Positions 54,401 through 62,000 of a stretch of DNA of 64,000 nucleotides are shown piece after piece. The notes beneath the pieces were generated by a model. The model saw only the letters and a program-made list of their open reading frames with translations, was not told the DNA's origin and did not search any database. Numbering within the stretch: position 1 is the stretch's first letter; each line of letters begins with the position of its first letter. The DNA comes from Fischerella muscicola PCC 7414 (GTDB lineage Bacteria; Cyanobacteriota; Cyanobacteriia; Cyanobacteriales; Nostocaceae), in contig NZ_AJLK01000065.1 of the NCBI RefSeq assembly GCF_000317205.1, positions 1-64,000 of the forward strand. The letters are read 5' to 3'. The position numbers and the translations under genes are program-made.

Positions 54401-55700
54401 ACGTCTCTGCTTGTTCTTGATTGGCAAGTTTTACCTCATCGACAGATAATGCTTCTGTGAAATCTGACTTTTCTTGATTAGTGGCTGTCTCTTCTACAAG
54501 CAAATTTTCGATTGAATCTATGACTTCAAAATTTGTCTGTTGGGAAGAAAATTCTGGGTTGCTTGTAGCTAAATTGTCAACCCCAAACAAACTGGCATAT
54601 AGTTGATCTACTTCGTCACGAATTGATACAGAACTATCTTGGTGTAATTGATCAATCGCGAAATCACTAGCAGTGTCTGGAGAGTTTGGTGTATCCTGAT
54701 TAAGCTGAGCAATAACTGTATCAATTTCTGCTGTTTGACCATCAGTTTTTAATTGCTCAATTTTATTGCTGGATTGTAAAGTTCTTGAGTCATTTGCCAG
54801 TGTTTGTTTTTGAATATCAATAGTAAATGGTTCTTTAGCAGTAAATTGTAGCTGTGCCTGCTGTGCCAAATTATTGATCAAATTGCTAAATAACTGTTCT
54901 CCTTGCAAGCCTTGGCTATACATTCTTGCTAGTGCTTGGGAAAGAGACTCATGATAGGTGTGAATATTACGTTGTAAAGCTTCAAAAACTACATTTACCG
55001 TTCCATCAAGTGCGAGTAATTTTTGATCTAATTCACTAGCAAGGCGTGTTAATCGCTCTAACTGATCCTGTGGCTCTAATGTAGGTGAATTAGCAAAAGC
55101 AAATTGTTCTGTATTATCCTTATTACTCGTACTGGAAGAACTAGCCTCCCCAAGCGCCAGGGGAGTTTCTGGTGTTGAATTGAGAATATTTATTGGCATT
55201 TTGGGCTGTGTATTGCCCCCGAGACGATTACTCAGCACCTGCAAAAAATTTGCTATTAGCTGTTCTTGATTTGCCAACTGCTGTGCTAGAGAAAAGTTTT
55301 GTAGTCGCCTTTGCTCTAACTCTTTAATTTCTTGAACAAGATTTGCTCGTTCTTGCAACAGTGTTTGTAACTCTGCTTGCAATGGTGCTAACAAGGACGA
55401 TAGTATGTTGGCTTCGCTACCTGCTTGTTGGCTGGGTTGATTTGGTTGTGCCGCCAAAGAGTAATTATTTTGATTAATAAATTTTGTTAATAAAGGTGAT
55501 GACTGCGATTTTAGCTGTTGCTCCTTTAGGGTACTGCTGTCCTCTGTTTCCGCACAGCTAACTAGAAAGTTACGAATTCTTTCTAATATCTGTCTTGGCT
55601 GTTCCTTCTCACTGGCAAGAAACCGGGAGAGGCGCTTGTTGGAAAGTAAGCTGTCAATGTCTGCGATTAGTGTTTGAATTTCGGTTGTGCGGAAAGTCAC
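51492..55700 (-). CDS. 1402-residue protein with coiled coil, acidic repeats and C-terminal Hsp70/actin-like ATPase domain
   Basis: Residues ~1-300: helical coiled coil (LLAPLQAELQTLLQERANLVQEIKELEQRRL). Residues ~425-548: four acidic repeats. Then a long disordered Glu/Ser/Thr-rich region. From ~790 an ATPase of the Hsp70/actin fold: phosphate-1 YLGIDIGTTGISATLLNRS, VICTCPSHWAEQYRFNIREALLL, VFFVEEAIASLLSEL, phosphate-2 LVMNIGAAATEMALV and adenosine motif AILTGGTSSLAAVSRWLRQKLP. No substrate-binding beta domain is present, so it is not a classic DnaK. GTG start at 55700 with AAGGTG upstream. A cyanobacterial protein of unknown function, perhaps a scaffold or polymerising ATPase. Confidence 0.75.
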   Translation of the reverse strand: MTFRTTEIQTLIADIDSLLSNKRLSRFLASEKEQPRQILERIRNFLVSCAETEDSSTLKEQQLKSQSSPLLTKFINQNNYSLAAQPNQPSQQAGSEANILSSLLAPLQAELQTLLQERANLVQEIKELEQRRLQNFSLAQQLANQEQLIANFLQVLSNRLGGNTQPKMPINILNSTPETPLALGEASSSSTSNKDNTEQFAFANSPTLEPQDQLERLTRLASELDQKLLALDGTVNVVFEALQRNIHTYHESLSQALARMYSQGLQGEQLFSNLINNLAQQAQLQFTAKEPFTIDIQKQTLANDSRTLQSSNKIEQLKTDGQTAEIDTVIAQLNQDTPNSPDTASDFAIDQLHQDSSVSIRDEVDQLYASLFGVDNLATSNPEFSSQQTNFEVIDSIENLLVEETATNQEKSDFTEALSVDEVKLANQEQAETFLQEVLFEVADPTELPVDEQASINQDEGELILQEVLFEVAEPRDFSVDEQATINQDEGELILQEVLFEVAESTELSTDEQVTNNQEELDLILQEVLFECADPTEELPVDAAASSDNMSIIDTQSAPTINEIQPVQPPVSASDPWFDEPDAGLLEGGNIQVEDTQKATNEKIREQLLELWEKITFTEAENETPSLPVEEPTADQITSLNNLSFNTSNEQPLTVNSVHESVISTTPDLTPTEENSGDRTLNDSSDNYIPASPQENLLIQAENQNAAIPEIALDAEQLLQLDQDLANFGEQTNPQLQPLTDLEIPDSAHSAQSVETENKESTTVSSEQMLSRDSNFGDDTEIRSNIGDYVWYLGIDIGTTGISATLLNRSTNEIYPLYWSTENQAETVSKTRTFRLPAEVYLPPAQEQDTTTSNLFSAQLKPYLQIALPYKNEQQKWEPILQFNEVATVPLVWVIRSLSKLLSTLKLDRSSTTLGLTAAGVGLNQQIFHSAINNLAGVICTCPSHWAEQYRFNIREALLLSKIIQHPQQVFFVEEAIASLLSELDGANGEIIQFGNSQESHSAKTSEYPLVGNTLVMNIGAAATEMALVDLPESLEELTHSDFMLHNFAYAGKGIEQDIICQLLLPTKWRKPRNSSHEGNNTTITSSPLQWQPMIAGVEQMSFASLGLEELKLPRPGEPDTSDRIKLQQRLESSVLGKAVLDAAVALKLILQHQESFTLELADQCWVLQRRDLESQVFVPFVRRLNRELNKLLVAKGIPTEAINQAILTGGTSSLAAVSRWLRQKLPNAKIIQDLYLNENGTPSCSRVAYGLAMLPLHPQVLEVPRQQYTDYFLFTELLRLIPDRALSFNEIIQLFEARGINTRSCQQRLLAFLEGELPPGLLPSNVDFSWLSLTSRENFDYKAIANAPLFEKQGSLTYRPNSSQLQSLRRHLDAIKGSTQQSLEEPYTVNFVINVSSQRVP
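54057..54428 (-). repeat. Four 30-31 residue acidic tandem repeats within the Hsp70-like protein
   Basis: The unit is roughly DEQ..INQDEGELILQEVLFEVAEPTEL, seen four times with LQEVLFE[VC]A as the fixed core. The DNA repeats are about 90-93 bases with high identity between the central copies, consistent with recent duplication. Confidence 0.8.
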
Positions 55701-55985
55701 GTTGATTCACCTTAACTAGAACTGTACGTCACGTCTGGTGGTGCGCGAATTACTTTACTTTGTTATAACTACTGCCATTATGTTACGCATCAGGCGAGTC
55801 TTAACAGGGATCGGGGATTAATCCATCTGTGTTCCATGAGTGTTCGTTCAAATCTTTATCTCCTCATTGTGGGCAATTAGCCGTGAGAGTCTAACTTGAC
55901 AACAAGGCATTGGCATTGGACATATTTACTAAAAATCTTAAGCTAGCAAAAATTAAGTAGCTTGAGTATTGTTGATCTTGGATAG

Positions 55986-56114
55986 TCTTGTGTTGAAAAA
56001 GCTAAGGCTCAAAATCGTGCTTTGTGTATTAAACTTCTTGCAGAAGCAGGAAAAGAGAAACCAACTGACTTTTTGTATGAAGTCTATTGTGTAGATTGCA
56101 GTGTTGATCAATGA
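55986..56114 (+). pseudogene. Coding-like remnant upstream of the Crp/Fnr gene
   Basis: After a TAG at 55983-55985 a 42-codon frame reads SCVEKAKAQNRALCIKLLAE, then AGKEKPTDFLYEVYCVDCSVDQ and TGA at 56112-56114. The residues before the TAG (LSSLSIVDLG) could belong to the same decayed gene. No start with a ribosome site is seen, and no family is recognised. It ends inside the palindrome at 56104-56118. Confidence 0.3.
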
Positions 56115-56118
56115 TCAA
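56104..56118. promoter_or_regulatory. TTGATCAATGATCAA palindrome before the Crp/Fnr gene
   Basis: A perfect 15-bp palindrome centred 20 bases before the ATG of a regulator gene. Its symmetry suits a dimeric DNA-binding protein, so autoregulation is possible, though it does not match the TGTGA...TCACA Crp consensus. Confidence 0.35.
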
Positions 56119-56130
56119 TAAGACGTTGTA

Positions 56131-56829
56131 ATGGAAGAGCGATATAGCGTGCAAACACCCGCCAATCCCTGGATTTATTCGGCTCCTTTTTTTCAAGGGT
56201 TGCCCGAAACTGTTGTCGAGGTAGCTTTAACTCATCTTGTTACTCGCACTCACCCAGCTAATCAGGTGATTTTGCTGGAAAACGACTGGGGAGGTTCTGT
56301 TTATTTTATCATTGAGGGATGGGTAAAAATTCGCACTTACAATCTTGAAGGTAAAGAAGTAACGCTGAATATTCTCGGCAAGGGAGAATTATTTGGCGAA
56401 ATGGCGGCACTAGATGAAGTGCCTCGTTCTACAGATGTAATTACTTTAACTGGAACCATCATTGGTAGTATGCCTGCCCAAGATTTTTTGAAGTTACTTC
56501 AAACAGAACCTTTGGCAGGAGTAAGGTTAGCACAATTAATGGCACGACGCCTACGACAAGTAAATCGGCGGTTACGGTTGCGAGAATCTGACAGTCAGTC
56601 TCGCGTAGCAGACACGTTATTGTTTTTAGCAGAGGGACAGGGTAAAAAAGGGCAAACAGGAACCGAAATTCCTAATTTACCTCACCGGGAATTGAGTAGT
56701 TTAAGTGGACTGGCGCGGGAAACTGTAACCAGAGTATTAACGAAGTTAGAAAAAAAAGGCTTGATCAAACGAGATCAGGAACTAATTTGTATCCCTGATT
56801 TGTCAGCCTTAGAAAGAATGATTGTGTAA
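56131..56829 (+). CDS. Crp/Fnr-family transcription regulator
   Basis: 232 residues. The cyclic-nucleotide-binding domain (~15-130) has GGSVYFIIEGWVKIRTYNLEGKEVTLNILGKGELFGEMAALDEVPRSTDV, where GEMAAL...PRST resembles the phosphate-binding cassette with Arg-Ser, so cAMP binding is plausible. A dimer helix and a winged helix-turn-helix (~170-225, PHRELSSLSGLARETVTRVLTKLEKKGLI) follow. It resembles the Nostoc AnCrp/SyCRP1-type proteins more than NtcA, which lacks the cassette residues. The DUF2232 gene follows on the same strand after 100 bases. Confidence 0.87.
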   Translation: MEERYSVQTPANPWIYSAPFFQGLPETVVEVALTHLVTRTHPANQVILLENDWGGSVYFIIEGWVKIRTYNLEGKEVTLNILGKGELFGEMAALDEVPRSTDVITLTGTIIGSMPAQDFLKLLQTEPLAGVRLAQLMARRLRQVNRRLRLRESDSQSRVADTLLFLAEGQGKKGQTGTEIPNLPHRELSSLSGLARETVTRVLTKLEKKGLIKRDQELICIPDLSALERMIV

Positions 56830-56929
56830 AGTTAGTTGTGAATGGCTAATAGTTAATCGCAATAAATTAGTAATTAGCAACAAACTATTAACTATTGACA
56901 ATTGACCAATGACTAATTACTAATTACTA

Positions 56930-57601
56930 ATGACAGAAAAACCCGTAGATCAACAAGATAATTTAAGACGACCACAATTAAAGCTAGATGCGCCTTTACG
57001 GATGATGGAAACGGCGTTTTTAGCAAGTACTGCTAGCTTGATTTGGTTTATTAATTTTTATTTTCCTTTAGGGCCATTACTGCGGATATTTTTTCCAGTG
57101 CCGATCGCTCTCGTCTATCTACGTTGGGGCAAAAGAGCTGCATGGATGGCGGCTGTAACTTCTGGGTTACTGTTGTCGGTATTAATGGGGCCAATCCGCA
57201 GTTTGTTGTTTGTCATGCCCTTTGCTTTTATGGGAGTACTTTTAGGGGCTGCTTGGTATCGCCGCGTCCCCTGGATTGTTTCTATCAGCTTGGGTACTGT
57301 ATTGGGTACTTTGGGCGTATTTTTTCGGTTGTGGTTGCTGTCTTTGTTATCAGGGGAAGACCTTTGGGTCTATGTTATTAACCAAGTTACAGAAATAGTA
57401 GAGTGGATCTTCCTAAGGCTGGGAATTTTGTCATCCCCCAGTACATCGTTGATTAATTTGGGAGCGATCGCGTTAATTATATTCAATAATTTTTTGTACC
57501 TATTTATCGTCCATATAGCAGCCTGGCTATTACTTGATCGCCTTGGTAATCCCATCCCTCGTCCTCCCCACTGGGTACAAGTTCTGATGGATTATGAATA
57601 A
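56930..57601 (+). CDS. DUF2232 multi-pass membrane protein
   Basis: 223 residues with six or so helices (TAFLASTASLIWFINFYFPLG, AAWMAAVTSGLLLSVLMG, SLLFVMPFAFMGVLLGAAWY, IVSISLGTVLGTLGVFFRLWLLSLL, INLGAIALIIFNNFLYLFIVHIAAWLLLDRL) and the FFPVPIALVYLRWGKRAAW motif of DUF2232/YybS proteins. Function unknown; some family members neighbour energy-coupling transporters. Hairpin repeats separate it from the next gene. Confidence 0.8.
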   Translation: MTEKPVDQQDNLRRPQLKLDAPLRMMETAFLASTASLIWFINFYFPLGPLLRIFFPVPIALVYLRWGKRAAWMAAVTSGLLLSVLMGPIRSLLFVMPFAFMGVLLGAAWYRRVPWIVSISLGTVLGTLGVFFRLWLLSLLSGEDLWVYVINQVTEIVEWIFLRLGILSSPSTSLINLGAIALIIFNNFLYLFIVHIAAWLLLDRLGNPIPRPPHWVQVLMDYE

Positions 57602-57673
57602 TAGTTAGTTACTGGTTGTTTGTTGGTTGTTGTTTGTACCTACCAACAAACAACTAACAACTAACAACTAAAC
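57602..57673. repeat. Heptamer inverted repeat between the DUF2232 and CobT-like genes
   Basis: A GGTTGTTTGTTGGTTGTTG arm is followed by CAACAAACAACTAACAACTA, a hairpin of about 25 bp per arm that fills nearly the whole 75-bp gap. Confidence 0.7.
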
Positions 57674-57676
57674 TTT

Positions 57677-58861
57677 ATGATTCGCATTTATACCGAAATA
57701 GAACAGGGTAAAGAGTGGATTGCTCGATATCGTGGTTGTCCACCTTTGTTTGCCTGTGTGTTAGGTTTTACCGAAACTGGTTTAATACCGGGAATTTCCG
57801 CAGCCGGTCGCACGAGTGAGGATCGCAAATTCACGGCCGTTGCTGATGCTGAATTTCTTTACTACGGAGCAGGACACAAACCTCAGTATCCTTTACCACC
57901 TTTAACTGCTGGAGCATCACCCGTGTTGATTTCTCGGGCTGTGGTAGAGGCGTTGCACATTCCAGTTTATTTCTTTAATGCTGGTTTACCCTACCCTCCC
58001 AATATTCCAGTTATTGATTTGGGTGGTACAGCCGCTAAATGTTTAAGTCATGGTAATGCTTTGGAACTAGCAACAGTAGAGCATTTATTGGAAGTGGGAC
58101 TGCTTTGGGGTGAATGCTTAGCTGCCAAGGTTCAAGGAAGTTACGTGGTTTTGGGTGAGTGTGTAGTCGGTGGAACGACAACAGCCTTGGCTATTTTACT
58201 TGGTTTGGGAATAGACGCAGCTGGAAAAGTCAACAGTAGCCACCCTACTTGTAACCACACACAAAAATTGGCAGTGGTACAGGCGGGACTTGAGAAGATG
58301 AAGGAAAGATGGGGAGGTGAGGTGTTGGGAAGGTTCAGAGAATCCACCCCATCTCCCCATCTCCCCATCTCCCCACCTCTCCAGATCGATCCCCTCCAAC
58401 TAGTTGCCGCAGTGGGCGATCCGATGCAAATAAGTACAGCAGCAATGGCGATCGCCCTAAGTCGCAGTTGTGGTGTTTTACTGGCTGGGGGAACACAAAT
58501 GCTAGCAGTATACGCACTCATGAGAGCGATCGCTATGATTTATGCATTACCTTGGCGATCGCAACAAGTAGTAGTGGGTACAACTCGCTGGGTCGCAGAA
58601 GATCCCACAGGTAGTACTGTCGAATTAGCCCAACTGATTAACTATAGTGGTAGTCCTGTCCCTTTACTCGCTACTCAATTAAGTTTTTCTAACTCTGGTT
58701 ATCCCCAACTCCAAGCCTATGAGCAAGGCTTTGTCAAAGAGGGTATGGGGGCTGGTGGTGTGGTAATTGCTGCTCATTTATACCAAAATTGGCAGCAAAA
58801 TCAGCTTTTATCAGCAATTGAAACTCAAATTGAGCGTATGCTCTCAATCAATAGTAATTAG
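57677..58861 (+). CDS. cobT: CobT-like nicotinate-nucleotide-dimethylbenzimidazole phosphoribosyltransferase family protein
   Basis: Predicted to activate the lower-ligand base as alpha-ribazole phosphate for cobalamin. It belongs to the TIGR00303-type cyanobacterial/archaeal branch rather than Salmonella CobT. Seen motifs: FTETGLIPGISAAGRTSEDRKFTAVADAEFL at the start, SYVVLGECVVGGTTTALAILLGLG (~155-178) and AAVGDPMQISTAAMAIALSRSCGVLLAGGTQMLAVYALMRAI. Residues ~212-236 (RWGGEVLGRFRESTPSPHLP and on) come from an in-frame repeat insertion and are not expected in the family. It may still be active if this lies in a loop. Confidence 0.85.
   Translation: MIRIYTEIEQGKEWIARYRGCPPLFACVLGFTETGLIPGISAAGRTSEDRKFTAVADAEFLYYGAGHKPQYPLPPLTAGASPVLISRAVVEALHIPVYFFNAGLPYPPNIPVIDLGGTAAKCLSHGNALELATVEHLLEVGLLWGECLAAKVQGSYVVLGECVVGGTTTALAILLGLGIDAAGKVNSSHPTCNHTQKLAVVQAGLEKMKERWGGEVLGRFRESTPSPHLPISPPLQIDPLQLVAAVGDPMQISTAAMAIALSRSCGVLLAGGTQMLAVYALMRAIAMIYALPWRSQQVVVGTTRWVAEDPTGSTVELAQLINYSGSPVPLLATQLSFSNSGYPQLQAYEQGFVKEGMGAGGVVIAAHLYQNWQQNQLLSAIETQIERMLSINSN
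58308..58382. repeat. GC-rich hairpin repeat inserted in frame in the CobT-like gene
   Basis: GATGGGGAGGTGAGGTG opens the left arm. CCACCCCATCTCCCCATCTC units (CATCTCCC octamers) make the right arm. Related to 21511-21589 in the giant membrane gene. Both keep the reading frame. Confidence 0.75.
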
Positions 58862-58930
58862 CCTTGTGTCATTTCTTCAAACTTAATGATTAATGACTAT
58901 TGACCAATAACTATTGACTAATAACTAAAA

Positions 58931-59308
58931 TTAATGAATTCTCTTTAGTAATAATTGCTCTTCTAAAGCAGCAATTCGATTGTATGCTGCTGTTAATTGG
59001 GCTGTGAGTCTTTGAATTTGAATTTCTGGTGCAATATGCTTATCTCCTCCCTGAAGATTCGAGTCTGAATAAATTTCGTCTGCTATCACATCCTTATGTT
59101 CCATCTCTGTGTTAAAGCTGATATGCCTTTTAAAATGAAAACGACTAGAATCGCTATTTTCTAGAACATTCTCTCTATCTTCGTCTTTGACATCTAACCG
59201 ACAAACCGACAAAGCTTGAGATACTTTATTATCAAGCTGTTCTATTACTTGATATAAGGCATCTAACTTAGAACTTAGAGATAGCACCTGCTTCTGCAAT
59301 GGCTCCAT
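58931..59308 (-). CDS. Hypothetical coiled-coil protein
   Basis: 125 residues with helical heptad segments at both ends (LQKQVLSLSSKLDALYQVIEQLDNKVSQAL and QIQRLTAQLTAAYNRIAALEEQLLLKRIH) around an acidic, probably disordered middle. No membrane segment or known domain. It may act as a scaffold or oligomer. The even codon use and sensible helices support coding. Confidence 0.55.
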   Translation of the reverse strand: MEPLQKQVLSLSSKLDALYQVIEQLDNKVSQALSVCRLDVKDEDRENVLENSDSSRFHFKRHISFNTEMEHKDVIADEIYSDSNLQGGDKHIAPEIQIQRLTAQLTAAYNRIAALEEQLLLKRIH

Positions 59309-59670
59309 TTAATATGCTCATTCACTTATTTTTCTCTATGGTATTCAATATAGTGGCAACGTTAAACATACTTATGAATTTTTTAAGCTTCAATATTATT
59401 TTTTTAAATAAAATATTTAAGTACTCATTTAGCAATAAATCTCAATATATTTAAGAATGCAACTAAAATTATTTATTGAGAAAGATGAATAAAGAGCAAT
59501 TTCCGCCAAAAAATCGCTCTTTGGTTTGATTACACTAGCTTTTGCCAGCATCAAAAAAAGAAGTAAGTAAGATGTATGATCAAAATTTGACAAATTGTCT
59601 AACCAGCTAGAATAGCTGAGGTTGAAACAATTAATAAAATTATCTAATCAAAATCTCAAATTCTAAATCA
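59309..59670. other. AT-rich divergent intergenic region
   Basis: 362 bases between two divergent starts, with poly-A/T runs at 59375-59440 and TCTAACCAGCTAGAATAGC at 59598-59616. Presumably it carries both promoters. No repeat of the local families and no small gene seen. Confidence 0.4.
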
Positions 59671-60819
59671 ATGTATAGACGGTCGTTTTTACAAGGTGCT
59701 ACGACATTAGCTCTGGCGCAGATGTTGATTGGGTGTAGTGGTAACAAACAAACTACCTTGAGGGTTCAGTTGTTGAAAGGTTCAATTCCTGGCCAGGTGG
59801 TTGAGCAATTCCGCCGTAATTTGGAAAAGGAAGTAAATTTAAATTTTGCCCCTGTAGAGCAATTACAAAGCTTATTTGAGGAATTACAAAGTTGGTACAA
59901 TCAGTCTCAAGCTAATCATCAGCAGGAATGGAGTTTTAATCTACCTTTTGGCTCATCAGAAAAACCTAATATTGCTGACTTAGTGACATTGGGAGATTAC
60001 TGGCTCAAAACATCAATAGAAAAGAAACTGATTCAACCACTAGAAGTAGAACAGCTAAAACAGTGGGCTGTATTACCACAACGTTGGCGAGAATTAGTGA
60101 CACGCAACGAACAAGGTTTTCTGGATGCCCAAGGAAAAGTATGGGCAGCTCCTTATCGCTGGGGTAGTACAGTAATAGTTTATCGTCGTGATAAATTTCA
60201 ACAATTGGGGTGGACGCCAACAGACTGGAGTGATTTATGGCGAACTGAACTACGCGATCGCATTTCTTTGCTTGACCACCCTCGAGAAGTTATTGGTTTG
60301 GTCTTAAAGAAGTTGGGAAAATCTTATAATACAGAAAATTTAGATGCAATTCCCGGCTTAGAAGCAGAACTACGTGCTTTAAATCAACAAGTAAAGTTTT
60401 ACGATTCTACAAAATATTTAGAACCACTCATTATTGGTGATACTTGGCTAGCGGTTGGTTGGTCAGATGATGTATTGCCAGTAGTAACCCGCTATCCGCA
60501 ACTTGCTGTAGTAACTCCTCTGTCAGGAACAGCATTGTGGGCAGATGTTTGGGTAAAACCTACGGGTATTAACCAAGCAAACTTAGCTTACAAATGGATT
60601 GATTTTTGTTGGCAACCAAATATTGCTGAACAAATTTTTATCCTCACTAAAACAAATTCACCCATTCCTACAAATATTCAAGCCTCTGGCATTCAAGAAC
60701 AATTACGCAACTTCTTACTAAATAACGATGAAATTTTAGTGAAAAGCGAATTTTTGCAGCCTTTTCCTCTTGCTGTAGCTGCTCAATATAAATCAATTTT
60801 TGCCAAAATTAAGAGTTAG
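59671..60819 (+). CDS. Extracellular solute-binding lipoprotein, PotD-like
   Basis: Periplasmic ligand-binding protein of an ABC importer, possibly for polyamines or a similar cation. The N-terminus YRRSFLQGATTLALAQMLIGC combines a twin-arginine-like motif with a lipobox ending at Cys22. The body has the two-lobe pattern: LRVQLLKGSIPGQVVEQF, VWAAPYRWGSTVIVYRRDKFQQLGW (typical PotD/PotF-like), SLLDHPREVIGLVLKKLG and LAVGWSDDVLPVVTRYP. 382 residues is usual. No permease or ATPase lies beside it, so the transporter is elsewhere or the protein has a sensing role. Confidence 0.8.
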   Translation: MYRRSFLQGATTLALAQMLIGCSGNKQTTLRVQLLKGSIPGQVVEQFRRNLEKEVNLNFAPVEQLQSLFEELQSWYNQSQANHQQEWSFNLPFGSSEKPNIADLVTLGDYWLKTSIEKKLIQPLEVEQLKQWAVLPQRWRELVTRNEQGFLDAQGKVWAAPYRWGSTVIVYRRDKFQQLGWTPTDWSDLWRTELRDRISLLDHPREVIGLVLKKLGKSYNTENLDAIPGLEAELRALNQQVKFYDSTKYLEPLIIGDTWLAVGWSDDVLPVVTRYPQLAVVTPLSGTALWADVWVKPTGINQANLAYKWIDFCWQPNIAEQIFILTKTNSPIPTNIQASGIQEQLRNFLLNNDEILVKSEFLQPFPLAVAAQYKSIFAKIKS

Positions 60820-60853
60820 TTAGTAGTTGGTAGTTGGTAGTTAGTTGTTGTAG

Positions 60854-60925
60854 AGACGTGCCATGGCACGTCTGTACAGTAGTTAGTAGTTAGTAGTTAG
60901 TAGAGATGCGAGGAACATCGCGTCT
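60854..60925. repeat. Two AGACGTGCC/AGATGCGA palindromes of the GTAGAGACG family
   Basis: AGACGTGCCATGGCACGTCT at 60854-60873 is a perfect 20-bp palindrome. AGATGCGAGGAACATCGCGTCT at 60904-60925 is an imperfect relative. TAGTTAG heptamers separate them. Confidence 0.75.
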
Positions 60926-61080
60926 GTACAATAGTTGTTCGTGGGTAGGGGCATAGACGCGCCGATCAACTTCTCGCAGAGTATCATTTGTATGAATACA
61001 TTTGTGTAAGTTTAAATATCTTCGTACAAATGCTGCACCTTACAGTAGTTAGTAGTTCATTGTCAATGATTATTCTAAAC

Positions 61081-61257
61081 AACAATCAATAACCAACAAT
61101 CAACAACCAACAACCAACAATCAACAATCAACAACCAACAACCAACAACCAACAACCAACAATCAACAACCAACAACCAACAACCAACAACCAACAATCA
61201 ACAATCAACAATCAACAATCAACAATCAACAACCAACAATCAACAACCAACAACCAA
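61081..61257. repeat. About 25 tandem AACAAYC heptamers
   Basis: The tract is an almost uninterrupted array of the 7-base unit AACAACC or AACAATC, with C/T variation only at one position apart from one AATAACC unit. It sits between a solute-binding protein gene and the convergent 61263 gene and ends 6 bases before the latter's stop. It is not a CRISPR array: there are no spacers. Confidence 0.9.
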
Positions 61258-61262
61258 CTTTC

Positions 61263-61772
61263 CTACAAAGAATTTCCTAAACCAAAGTTGTTTTGATAAT
61301 TTATTTTTATCTTACACAGTAATGGATTTGTATTAAAATTACATGTATAACTTGCTAAACTTTCCTTTTGATAATTAAAAACCCGAATGTTGTAACCATA
61401 ACTTCTAGCAATATCTCCTAAGCGATTTACAAAATCGTATCGCTCCAGATAATCCAGTAAACTCCAAATTTGTTGATTCACAATTACATCTACTCGCGCA
61501 GGTTGGTGATTTGTGAATGGATAAGCTATCCAGTTATCCAGGAGTTTGTTTTCGGAAGTTTCTTTAATCCACCATAAACTAGGAATACTCAATTTTCCTT
61601 GATCAATGGTATTAGCTGTAATCACAGAATCTTTAGGATTAGTCAACAGGTCTAATTCTAAAGGCGCATTAGAAGGAGAGGGAATTGATGGACTTTCTGC
61701 TAGTAATGGTTGAGTAATTAAGCAAAAAATAGTAGTTAGGCAGGTTCCTAAGACTAGAGCAAGCTGGCGCAT
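61263..61772 (-). CDS. Exported protein of unknown function
   Basis: 169 residues. A classic signal peptide (RQLALVLGTCLTTIFCLITQPLLAES, cleavage near residue 25) is followed by a proline-rich spacer and a compact domain: LSIPSLWWIKETSENKLLDNWIAYPFTNHQPARVDVIVNQQIWSLLDYLERYDFVNRLG and two cysteines (YTCNFNTNPLLCKIKI) likely in a disulfide. Not recognised beyond being a cyanobacterial periplasmic-type protein. Convergent with the solute-binding protein gene. Confidence 0.6.
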   Translation of the reverse strand: MRQLALVLGTCLTTIFCLITQPLLAESPSIPSPSNAPLELDLLTNPKDSVITANTIDQGKLSIPSLWWIKETSENKLLDNWIAYPFTNHQPARVDVIVNQQIWSLLDYLERYDFVNRLGDIARSYGYNIRVFNYQKESLASYTCNFNTNPLLCKIKINYQNNFGLGNSL

Positions 61773-61948
61773 AAAATCTGTTGATTGTTGCTCATTTCAA
61801 TATCGAAAATTATGTACTTGAGCGTCACTAAGTACAAAATTGCATAAGTTTGTAATTTTATTAAAACGCACCAAGTAGCAGAGTTAGCGCTAAGGGACGC
61901 AGAGTGTTGCCATTTTTAACACAGATGTGAACGATCGCTTCGTCTAAG

Positions 61949-61975
61949 TATAGGGTGGAAAATAGCCACCCTATA
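61949..61975 (-). terminator. Hairpin after sodA
   Basis: TATAGGGTGG and CCACCCTATA form a perfect 10-bp stem with a 7-nt loop, 26 bases beyond the sodA stop. No U run follows, so it may stabilise the 3' end rather than terminate alone. Confidence 0.5.
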
Positions 61976-62000
61976 GATGTATTAATGAGTTGAACAAGTA

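Noticed and set aside
61081..61257. Regular repeats that might be taken for a CRISPR array
   Set aside because: The unit is 7 bases in direct tandem with no spacers, and no cas genes are present in the window.
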